The notes under the pieces were generated by a model. The model saw nothing but the letters and a program-made list of their open reading frames with translations. It had not been told where the DNA came from and searched no databases. Positions 56,463-64,000 of a stretch of 64,000 bases of DNA are shown piece after piece. This DNA is from Theileria orientalis strain Shintoku. Its lineage: Eukaryota; Apicomplexa; Aconoidasida; Piroplasmida; Theileriidae. How positions within the stretch are numbered: the stretch's first letter is position 1; each line of letters starts with the position of its first letter. The DNA is taken from assembly GCF_000740895.1 (NCBI RefSeq), contig NC_025261.1, positions 1,054,001 to 1,118,000 of the forward strand, written 5' to 3'. The translations under genes were made by a program, and so were the position numbers.

Positions 56463-56917
56463 TCAATGTTGCGGTCTGTTCTGCCGATTAGATCTCATGG
56501 TTTGCACAATAATTGCAACAATGAAGGGAAACAGAAGGGGAAAGAGGCTCAAAAAGAAATGAAGAAGAGCCCTAATATATTTTACAGAGGTCTTATTTAG
56601 GCGAATTACTCGAGAACGACCTAAAAGTGTAATGAAAAAGGTTCAAAATATATAAAAATACCAAAAATTCTAAATAAAAATCGATATATCAAAGCCAAAA
56701 AGGGAATTCCTAAAAGAAAATGATAAAAAAAAACTAAAAATACCAATATAAATCCTCAAAACCATTAAAGAGAATAAAAACCCATAGATTAAAAATATTT
56801 TTAATCTAAATTGAGGATGGATATGGGCCTGAAGAGAAATATGAAGGAGAGAATAGGACCTACATCTAAAATATTAGAAAGTCGAGCAGATAAGCCGTTA
56901 TGTGGACTGCTACTCAT
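56463..56917 (-). CDS. Hidden four-exon gene for a small membrane protein
   Basis: No long frame exists here, but four short exons (56917-56864, 56828-56744, 56709-56662, 56620-56463) are bounded by GT and AG, keep phase at all three junctions and give 114 residues; introns are 35, 34 and 41 nt, in line with the rest of the window. The product starts MSSSPHNGLSARLSNILD, then FRLKIFLIYGFLFSLMVLRI, then IPFLALIYRFLFRIFG, then a long hydrophobic helix ALLHFFLSLFPLLFPFIVA, and ends in a basic tail (MRSNRQNRPQH). Hydrophobic and basic segments alternate as in a two- or three-pass membrane protein. No family recognised. The pattern is unlikely to arise by chance over three introns, but without transcript data it remains a prediction. 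Confidence 0.6.
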
Positions 56918-57078
56918 TATTATGTGTATAAAATTAAAAGTCTAAGTAAGATAAATCAAATATGTTACAACAAGAGGTTAAACATTAAGCGATTTTGAAA
57001 TCGAATGTGGGAATAAAATTTTGGGAGAATCCTAACAAAACTAGGGTAAATTTAGTAGAGAAAACGAATATAGGTAGA

Positions 57079-58553
57079 ATGAACGTAAGTTTGTGTTTAT
57101 TTAAATTATTCAACGAAGGATGACCTTAATTTACAGATTGCAGTGGAGGGGTGTTGCCACGGGGAGCTGGATAAAATATATGAGAGAATCCGCAGCCACG
57201 AGCTGGAAAGTGGCACGAAAGTGGATTTATTGCTGTGTTGTGGAGATTTCCAGTCGATACGAGACGAGGCTGACTTAAACGACCTCTCGTGTCCTCAGAA
57301 ATACAGAGAATATCGCGACTTCAAAGAGTACTATAACTGTGCTAAAAGCTCACCAGTACTGACGGTGTTCATCGGCGGTAATCACGAGGCGCCGGACTTT
57401 CTGAGAAACCTGTAAGTTTGCGGAGGTTTCGCCCAAATAGAAGAAGTTTTGAGAATGTGTGTTAACACACAGTTCAGGTATTACGGAGGGTGGGTGGCCC
57501 CGAACATATACTACCTGGGTCATTCGGGAGTGTTGAACGTAAATGGGCTCAGAATAGCAGGAGTTTCGGGGATATACAACTTCCACAGTTACACGAGGGG
57601 TAAGTTTGGCACCAATGAAGATGTTAAGGCTACTTTGAGGCGCACCCTTACACGGAGGAAACGAAGAGATCGGCATACCATATTAGGGAGTTTGACGTAA
57701 AGAAGCTGAATTTGGTAAGGTCGGCCTGGTGTTGACTGCAAATTTATAGATAAAGGAGCCAGTTGACATTTTCCTATCGCACGACTGGCCCTCGGGAATA
57801 GAGCACTACGGCAACCTGCAGGAGCTGCTGAGGATAAAGCCGTATTTTCACCAGGACATAATGAGTAACACGCTCGGGAACCCTAGGACCAGGGAGCTCC
57901 TGGATAGGCTTAGGCCTCGCTTCTGGTTCTCAGCTCACCTGCACGTTAAGTACGAAGCGATGTACGCGCACGACAATGGCAACTTTACGTACTTTCTGGC
58001 ACTTGACAAGGTTCTCCCCTACAGGGAGTTTTTGCGGGTGTTGAGCATTTTTCCCGCGGATGTAAACGGCAGTACAACCTGTGATAATGGCAGTAGTGCT
58101 CACTCACAAACTGCACAAAACGACAAAGGTACACGAAACAACGTTAAACTGTGCTACGACCGTGAGTGGTGTGCAATACTCGTTGCCAACAAGGACAAGA
58201 TGCCCCTGAACACGTTCCCATCCGTGCAGCCGATTACTCTGAAGTAGGTTAACTCAGACACATACACACATATATGTTTACACACATACACATAACCGCC
58301 TCTAATTATAAACATGATATTTAGTGAGCCTACTGAGGAGAACTACAAGTTTGTGGATAATCAGTTCAGTCACTCGGGGTATGAAACAGTGGCGCACGGC
58401 AATTCAACATTCTACAGCGTCCCATACCACGAGGGCGCCCATTTAAACCCCAAGGCCCAGAGGGAGGACTTCATGAAGTTGCTCGGCCTCCCTGATAACA
58501 ACTACTTCAGCCCAGAGTTGAATCAAAAATTCCAAGTCAACTTTGTAGAATAG
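57079..58553 (+). CDS. DBR1: RNA lariat debranching enzyme DBR1
   Basis: Exons 57079-57084 (six bases, ATGAAC), 57137-57411, 57478-57599, 57629-57714, 57750-58243, 58325-58553; 403 residues in phase. Metallophosphoesterase that cuts the 2'-5' bond of excised intron lariats. Motifs: VEGCCHGELDKIY, LLLCCGDFQSIRD, FIGGNHEAPDFL, YYGGWVAPNIYYLG, FLSHDWPSGIEHYG and FWFSAHLHVKYEAM. The C-terminal domain (NFTYFLALDKVLPYREFLRV) is DBR1-specific. In the known enzymes the residue after the initiator is directly followed by the beta strand; here the strand starts at IAVEGCCH, so a tiny first exon is required. A frame that stops at 58247 would end early; splicing to 58325 continues it for 76 residues. Confidence 0.92.
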
Positions 58554-58656
58554 CGTAAACTGTACAATATGCAAACACTAATGTTTTAGTAAATCAGCCG
58601 TGTATGTAATTTGTACTACATTACAGAATTGAAGCAGGCCTAGGCAGCGGTCGTGC

Positions 58657-59361
58657 CTAGCGCTGCTTAAAGTGAGTTGAAATGATGGTGGACAAAAGCC
58701 TCAGATGCGATAACTCCTCCGCAAACTCGGAGGCGTCGGAGGACTCGATGATTGAGCAGCGGCGCAGCAGCGCCCTCCGGGTCCTCTGCAGATCATAGGA
58801 CACATTTTCCGACATTGCGTGCAGCTCGTCGAGGATCAGGAGAATGTTGAACAGCCACTTTGACCTGTCCTTGGGAACCTCGGTGCCCGGGAACTGGCAA
58901 ATCAGGTCTGCGATCGCGTGGAGGCACTCCTCGGTGCAGCCGTAGTTCACGCCGCCTCTGCAAAGGTCCGGTATGGGAGCGGGCGGGGACTCGAGGAGGT
59001 TCTTCCAAATCGCGTCCTTGTCGCTCGGCGGGATTGACTCTCCGGCAAGGTCGAGGGCGTAGTTCCAAATCGAGGAAACCTCCCTGATGTTCTGGATTCC
59101 GTAGAGGTAGTGAATGTGTTTTTTAACTGACTGGAAGTACTTCAACTCGTCATCGTTCAGCTCGAACCCTGAGTCAAGTTTTTGGTACTCTGCGTCGATA
59201 TTTATTAGGCGGTTGAACTGTTTGGTTGCCTTGGAATCCTCAGGGATTGAGCCGTCGTTGTTGGCGGCGTCACTATCAGATTCCTTTGTTTCGGCAACTA
59301 CGACGTCGGGAATTGACTCGTTTTCGAGTTTAACTTGTCTCAAATAGGTATCTACGTCCAT
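58657..59361 (-). CDS. Gemin2 / SIP1-like snRNP assembly factor
   Basis: Single exon, 234 residues. The N-terminal YLRQVKLENESIPDVVVAE matches the conserved Gemin2 motif, and the C-terminal helical domain includes WLFNILLILDELHAMSEN, then RRALLRRCSIIESS, then LLSTIISTHFKQR, corresponding to the WLYALLACLEKP and SRYFDQRD regions. Gemin2 holds the Sm pentamer during snRNP assembly in the SMN complex. The middle has a helix with HIHYLYGIQNIREVSSIWNY and the ECLHAIADLICQFPG segment. The protein is shorter than the human one (280). Tail-to-tail with DBR1, about 100 nt apart. Confidence 0.82.
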   Translation of the reverse strand: MDVDTYLRQVKLENESIPDVVVAETKESDSDAANNDGSIPEDSKATKQFNRLINIDAEYQKLDSGFELNDDELKYFQSVKKHIHYLYGIQNIREVSSIWNYALDLAGESIPPSDKDAIWKNLLESPPAPIPDLCRGGVNYGCTEECLHAIADLICQFPGTEVPKDRSKWLFNILLILDELHAMSENVSYDLQRTRRALLRRCSIIESSDASEFAEELSHLRLLSTIISTHFKQR

Positions 59362-59607
59362 GTTTTAGTGGAATCATACATAATGAGGGACACTAAAGGG
59401 GAAACAGTAACGAATACGTTCAAAGTGGCAATAGCAAAAAATAAAAGCCCTTATTTTAAACTCGACAACAGTAAAACTAGGTGTAATCCGGATTAATAAT
59501 AAATTCGATGTCGACGCCCCCACCCGGGTTCGCCATCTGGTTACGATAATATTATATTATTGTGTTTATAGGTAGCTTTAAAGTTTATAGTTTTTTTATT
59601 TTTAAAA
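59362..59607. other. Divergent gap between Gemin2 and NOP58
   Basis: About 245 nt with a purine-poor stretch and GCCCCCACCCGGG at 59514. Presumed double promoter; no gene seen. Confidence 0.5.
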
Positions 59608-61019
59608 ATGTTGATGCTGCTGGAGACTCCAGCAGGTTACGGTCTGTTTAAAGTAACGAACGATAAGATACTAGAATGCAGTGCCGATGAGGTTTCCAGG
59701 TATTTTGAGGACTCCGAAACCGCTCGGTCATCGTAAGTTTCTATTTAAAGCAGTTTAGCTGAAAATTTTTAGTCCAAATTGTCCATATTAGGGTCCACAT
59801 TAATTTTTGTAATTAAATTATTTATTGTGTATTGTTTTACTAAAATCTAACTTATTACTTCAGAGTGTGTCTCAGATCATTTATGAAATTCAAAAACAGT
59901 GAAGATGCAGTCAACGAGGCTTCGTGCCTCATGGAATCGCGCCTGGGAAAGGGTCTGAAGAAATTTTTAACCAAAAACATAATCAAGAAGGAGTTAACTG
60001 ACGAACTGGCTATCTGTGATAAGCTGTTGGGCATGGAAATCCAGAATAAGTTGGACATAAAGGTGTGCTTTAACCCGACGACCTCTGAAATAATACGAGG
60101 TGTCCGTATGCAGTTTCACGAGCTCGTGACCGGCCTCTCGGAGCAGGACACAAGGTCAATGGCTCTGAGTTTATCGCATTCCCTGACACGATTTAAGCTC
60201 AAGTTCAGCCCCGACAAGGTGGACGTGATGATTGTGCAGGCCATAGGCCTCCTCGACGACCTCGACCGCGAGGTCAACAAGTTCGGAATGAGGCTTAAGG
60301 AGTGGTACGGCTGGCACTTCCCAGAACTCGCCAAGATCGTCCCCGACAACCTCATGTACGCGAAGGTCGTGAAGAAGATCGGAATGCGAGATAACGCAAA
60401 AAACTGCAGCCTCGGCGAGCTCCTGCCCGACGAGGCTGCCAGGGAGGTTGTGCAGGCCTCCGAGATTTCCATGGGGAGTGAGATTTTCGAGGACGACCTC
60501 GAGTCTATTTCCGAACTCGCCTCGCGCCTCGAGGAGCTCCTCGAGTACCGGGAGACGCTCGAGGAGTACCTCAAGTATCGCATGAGCGTGGTTGCTCCGA
60601 ACCTGACGTACATGGTGGGCGAGCTCATCGGCGCCAGGCTCCTCTCTCACAGCGGCTCTTTGATGAACCTGGCCAAGCACCCGGCCTCGACCGTGCAGAT
60701 CCTCGGCGCCGAGAAGGCTCTCTTCAGGGCCCTGAAGACTAAGTCGCACACTCCCAAGTACGGCATTATTTACCACGCCGGCCTCGTCGGCCAGTCCGCG
60801 CCGAAGCACAAGGGCAAGATCTCCCGCATACTCGCCGCCAAGCTCGCGCTCTGCGTGAGGGTCGACGCTCTGAAGGAGAACGACGGCCCGACGGTGGCCA
60901 TCGAGAATAAGAAGTACGTGGAGAACAAGCTCGCTCAGCTGCTCTCTGAGGGCGAGGGTAAGCACAAGCTGGCCAGGCCTGGGTTACAGGAGCCCTCCAA
61001 GAGAAAGAAGGTGAACTAA
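59608..61019 (+). CDS. NOP58: Box C/D snoRNP core protein NOP58
   Basis: Exons 59608-59732 and 59864-61019; 426 residues. The NOP5 N-terminal domain starts MLMLLETPAGYGLFKVTND. The NOSIC/Nop domain is strong: LAHSLSR-type ALSLSHSLTRFKLKFSPDKV, EWYGWHFPELAKIV, then AEISMG-type ASEISMGSEIFEDDLESI, then NLAKHPASTVQILGAEKALF, then PKYGIIYHAGLVGQ and PKHKGKISRILAAK. It differs from NOP56 in the starting sequence and the MLMLLE lead. The lysine-rich KKE tail of other NOP58 proteins is reduced to a short basic end (SKRKKVN). Acts with fibrillarin in 2'-O-methylation of rRNA. Confidence 0.93.
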
Positions 61020-61118
61020 TGTCGTTGCCCAGTCCTCCCTACCTGATATCTAAACGTGCACTCGTGCTGTGCTTACGTGTGTACACATGTATAGCATGTA
61101 CGCGGCATGTATAGTAAA

Positions 61119-61481
61119 TTACTCAATCGCTACGAGTAGCATTAGGGCGATGGCTAAACCACTCGAGCATGTAAAAAATGAGTTGCTTTCCCTCGCTTCC
61201 CCTTCGATCAATGGGCTATCTTCGCTCTGGCTTTCGGCGCCGTCGCCTGAGGCCTGAGACTGAGAACCCTGCGAACGCAAGTTCTCCGCCTCTCCAGAAC
61301 CCTCCGAAGCTTGCGCCGGCCTCTCCTCTGCTGTCTCCTGGGGAAGTAGGGGCGTTCTTTCACCAGATGGAGCTCCTGAAGAAGGCGGACTTGCGGGCTC
61401 TGGTGCACTGTAGGTTTGACCAGCCATGGAAAAAGATCCAAAGCTGGCAAAGAGAATAAAAATGGCGACTTGGAATTTCAT
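61119..61481 (-). CDS. Small secreted, GPI-type surface protein
   Basis: From the ATG at 61481, 120 residues, single exon. It opens with a signal peptide (MKFQVAIFILFASFGSFSMA) and ends with a short hydrophobic tail after small residues (CSSGLAIALMLLVAIE), the layout of a GPI-anchored protein. The mature part is about 75 residues of Pro/Ser/Glu/Gln/Gly-rich low complexity (APEPASPPSSGAPSGERTPL, then QETAEERPAQASEGSGEAEN). No family recognised. The frame is open upstream to 61781 but that part is AT-rich and not coding-like. Near the p23-type genes, so it may be another antigen, and its composition would allow rapid change. Confidence 0.7.
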   Translation of the reverse strand: MKFQVAIFILFASFGSFSMAGQTYSAPEPASPPSSGAPSGERTPLLPQETAEERPAQASEGSGEAENLRSQGSQSQASGDGAESQSEDSPLIEGEARESNSFFTCSSGLAIALMLLVAIE

Positions 61482-62508
61482 CGTTTGTAAAATAATTGAA
61501 CGTGGAGGCTCGATAACAGTCGTAAACTGCAATAGAATGAATGGGATGGGTACGGCCTTGTTGTGGGATGAGGCGAATGTTGGGTAGGTCATGGTGTTCG
61601 TGGACAGATACAATTGAGAAGGAATAATAAAGAATATGAACGAAAATCGAAGAGGGATGACTAAAGACATGTGGGCAATCGAAACGTATTGAGGTTTTTT
61701 GGCTGTTGGTAGCCAAATTTTAATTTTTTTAAATTGGCTATTCACACACATCAAGTGTGAAAAAACGTGTTTAAAAAACATTAATGTAATTTTTATTAAT
61801 CACACTAATATATGAATCAGATATGCAGTTAGAACAAAATCATTATGTAGATAAATGTACTCATTTAACTAAAATACAAATTGGTAATTCAAAGAAGAGA
61901 AGATAGGTAGGAGAAAATAAAAAGGGAAGAGAATAGAATTAAAGTTTAAAATATGGAGGAATAGAAATAAAATGATGTTTACAGGTGGTTAAAGAAATAA
62001 AATCCTGGATGGTAACAAAAGTAATCTAGGACGTGTAATGTAAACAGCCGGAAGAAAACAATAAGTGGAAATATGAGTTATAAGAGTCACATTAAACTAT
62101 AAGTTTGTAAGAATGGATTAAAAATAGAGTCTATAAGGTTATGTGTATAAATTTCTGAAAATATATAGAAGAAACGATGAAGCACTGGAATCTGCGAAAA
62201 GGATATGTGCAAGTAATTTGGAAAATTGGATTATAAATGGGAGAAAAAGTAGTTATAAATAATGTTGAATTAATAAAATATTGGAAATAATGGAATATAA
62301 AGAAAAAAGGTTAAAGAAATTGTAAATTGGTCCAGCAGAGATGACGGTGGATGGGGAAGCATAAAAATAAATAGGAAGATATATCTAAGCAAATATGGTA
62401 AATTAAAACATTGAAGTCTTATGTAATGTTTCAAATCGATGGCCTGATCTAGATAGAAGAACACTTTAGTTCACCGTATAGCCTCCAACGCTAGTCTCGT
62501 GTGTTAGT
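61482..62508. other. 1-kb AT-rich intergenic region before the surface-protein genes
   Basis: Purine-rich on the plus strand (A and G runs from 61880 to 62400), hence pyrimidine-rich on the minus strand, the coding strand of the genes on both sides. No supported gene or RNA was found; it should contain the promoter of the small GPI-type protein and the 3' untranslated region of p23. Confidence 0.5.
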
Positions 62509-63180
62509 CTACTTCAAACAGAATTTAACCAAGAAAACAACAAGAGAGGCAACAACAACGAATACCACAACGACAACAACCATGAGAACGTATTTCTTCT
62601 TGTCAGACTTCTCTTCCTCAGTAGCACCGGCAACAACCTGTTCAGCCTTGGTTGCCTTGAATGGTTTGTAGGTGGAAAGGAGGTCATCACCGATCAAAGA
62701 AACAAGGTTGTCCATCCTTTGCTTGAACAATTTCCTGTAACCGGTCTCGGATGTCTCATCAATTGTTGGAATGAACACCTCCTCCCATTCGAGCTGTGGG
62801 TTCAACTTGAAGTGCTTTCTGTAAGGAGCCCATGACCAGGAGTAGTATTTGAGTTTTATAAGGAATGGAGCGATATCAGCCTTCCAGAAAACCTTTATGT
62901 AGAAAACGTAGTCGCATTTCATGTTGTAGCCGGCGACCTTGAGCAGACGTTCACCATAGAAAACTTTGCTGATGTTCACGTATTTGTCTCCATCCTTTTG
63001 GTAAGTGTAGGCCTTGTAGCCTTCCATATCACTCTGGAAGTGGTTGATTGTTATTCTGTCGGGGAATTTACCATCCTTGTCGATATCTATGGCAGTGCCT
63101 GAAACGGGGGCAAATACCAAGCCAGATTTCAAGGTGTGTACAAAGATTGCTACAAAGAAAACTTTGGTGTATTTATGCAT
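62509..63180 (-). CDS. Piroplasm surface protein of the p23 type (MPSP-like fold)
   Basis: Single exon, 223 residues. Signal peptide (MHKYTKVFFVAIFVHTLKSG), an extracellular domain with mixed aromatic/charged strands (DRITINHFQSDMEGYKAYTY, then YVFYIKVFWKADIAPFLIKL, then YYSWSWAPYRKHFKLNPQLE), then a charged stalk and a single membrane helix with a short basic tail (KKKYVLMVVVVVVFVVVAS). I recognise it as the 23-kDa piroplasm membrane protein of the T. orientalis group; the assignment to species is an inference. It is abundant on the intra-erythrocytic stage of the parasite. A paralogue lies 200 nt upstream on the same strand. Confidence 0.85.
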   Translation of the reverse strand: MHKYTKVFFVAIFVHTLKSGLVFAPVSGTAIDIDKDGKFPDRITINHFQSDMEGYKAYTYQKDGDKYVNISKVFYGERLLKVAGYNMKCDYVFYIKVFWKADIAPFLIKLKYYSWSWAPYRKHFKLNPQLEWEEVFIPTIDETSETGYRKLFKQRMDNLVSLIGDDLLSTYKPFKATKAEQVVAGATEEEKSDKKKYVLMVVVVVVFVVVASLVVFLVKFCLK

Positions 63181-63376
63181 AGTTAGTACCGCGGAAATAA
63201 GAAAAGAAAATTAGTGATTTTAGTGCACTGCATTGTTGGTGTGTTCGACAGTATGGGGGCGGAAAATAGGACCTGTGCGTGGATTCCTGACCCACATCGA
63301 GGGCGTATCTATACAAATGGACAATAAGTGATATGTTAAGAGTGGGTGCTTAGTTGATGCTTAGCTATTGCCCGTT
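63181..63376. other. Short gap between the two surface-protein genes
   Basis: About 195 nt; includes a G-rich AGTATGGGGGCGG at 63251. Likely the p23 promoter; nothing else seen. Confidence 0.4.
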
Positions 63377-64000
63377 CTAAATGTGGGACAAAAAGGTGTA
63401 GAGCACCGGAAGAAAAAATGACAAATAAGATATATCGTTGCTCGAAAACCCAGATTTTTTTTTCCTTAATTTATCGCCTTCGAATAGTTTAAACTCCCTA
63501 GTCACTACTTCCCCCTCGTCTTCTTTCTCCTTGCTCTTCTCAGACTCAATTATTTCGTTTACCTCGGCCGCGACGTCGTCCAGAATTAATCTTAATTTAC
63601 CCTTAGTTATCCCCTTGTCATAATAATAAGTGTTTTGCGCCTTCCATTTGCCTGATTTTGTCAGGACATACGCCGGGTAAACCCTAGTATACCAACCATG
63701 ATACTTAATGAATCTGATCATTATAGGTGTATTAAATTTCCAGTAAGATTCGATTCCATACACGTAATGTAACACTATTTCACTTTCATTTATTTTTATT
63801 GACTCGTTTCTGAATCTAACAGCTCCAACAGAAAAGCAATCAGGCCTCTCAGCAATATACTTGCTGTAGCCATCAGGACATAATTCATCGGTTTTTTTAT
63901 TGGTAATCATGTAAGTCCGATCAGAATTAGTAGCTTTTCTATCTATATTGACTGTAACATAATATGAATGAACAATATCTATATCAAATAATATTTTACA
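63377..64000 (-). CDS. p23/MPSP-type surface protein paralogue (5' end outside window)
   Basis: Open from the right window edge (64000) to the stop at 63377, at least 207 residues; the ATG at 63910 is internal, because the upstream sequence stays open and matches the start of the p23 mature domain (YYVTVNIDRKATNSDRTYMI). The fold-specific part is clear (EIVLHYVYGIESYWKFNTPI, then MIRFIKYHGWYTRVYPAYVL), aligned with the YVFYIKVFW and SWSWAPYRKHF regions of p23. The C-terminus is charged (SEKSKEKEDEGEVVTREFKL) followed by a hydrophobic tail without lysines (SFFLPVLYTFLSHI), so it looks GPI-anchored rather than transmembrane. The signal peptide should lie beyond the edge. Confidence 0.8.
   Translation of the reverse strand, partial: CKILFDIDIVHSYYVTVNIDRKATNSDRTYMITNKKTDELCPDGYSKYIAERPDCFSVGAVRFRNESIKINESEIVLHYVYGIESYWKFNTPIMIRFIKYHGWYTRVYPAYVLTKSGKWKAQNTYYYDKGITKGKLRLILDDVAAEVNEIIESEKSKEKEDEGEVVTREFKLFEGDKLRKKKSGFSSNDISYLSFFLPVLYTFLSHI

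Noticed and set aside
61482..61781. Longer form of the small GPI protein starting at 61781
   Set aside because: The extra 100 residues are AT-biased without coding character, and the ATG at 61481 begins a textbook signal peptide.

Overview
The window is a gene-dense stret­ch of a piroplasm nuclear genome, most likely Theileria, and I favour the T. orientalis group. The reasons are the architecture (many GT-AG introns of about 29-50 nt, tiny exons, short intergenic gaps), apicomplexan-type genes (apicoplast-targeted enzymes, an AP2-like DNA-binding protein, an apicomplexan ferlin), and two adjacent genes at the right end that resemble piroplasm surface proteins of the p23/MPSP type. The species call is from recognition of those proteins and is an inference; no search was run.

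Layout. 1-11 kb (all minus): LUC7-like splicing factor (cut by the left edge), RNA helicase MTR4, a 1199-residue helical protein weakly like Integrator subunit 7, a small unknown, and the CAK assembly factor MAT1 split into ten exons. 11-25.4 kb: a ferlin (plus), a SERCA-type Ca2+ pump (minus), tRNA methyltransferase TRM1 (plus), a small polytopic membrane protein (minus), and UFD1 (plus). 25.5-36 kb: a double twin-CX9C protein, MCM2, a DEK-C domain protein, an AP2-like protein, two unknowns, and an apicoplast-type 5'-3' exonuclease. 36-50 kb: a giant SEL1-repeat membrane protein, tRNA-Arg(UCU), SF3B6, organellar uL6, a possible SLX4-like protein, an IleRS with an N-terminal signal, and mitochondrial pyruvate carrier MPC1. 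50-61 kb: a signal-peptide membrane protein, U1-70K, a cytochrome b5 reductase-like enzyme, a small basic protein, a small GTPase, TAF7, a hidden four-exon membrane protein, DBR1, Gemin2 and NOP58. 61-64 kb: a GPI-type mini surface protein, p23, and a paralogue running off the right edge.

The core is housekeeping, with an evident share of RNA processing (LUC7, U1-70K, SF3B6, DBR1, Gemin2, MTR4, NOP58, TRM1). They are not an operon; most neighbours are divergent or convergent single genes. The last 3 kb switch to parasite surface antigens.

Exon junctions given below were derived by hand from GT/AG positions and checked for reading-phase continuity over the whole gene. They are predictions without transcript support. 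The most novel items are the hidden membrane-protein gene at 56463-56917, the start-codon-only first exons (UFD1, MCM2), intronic minisatellites in MTR4 and SERCA, and the surface-protein cluster at the right end.
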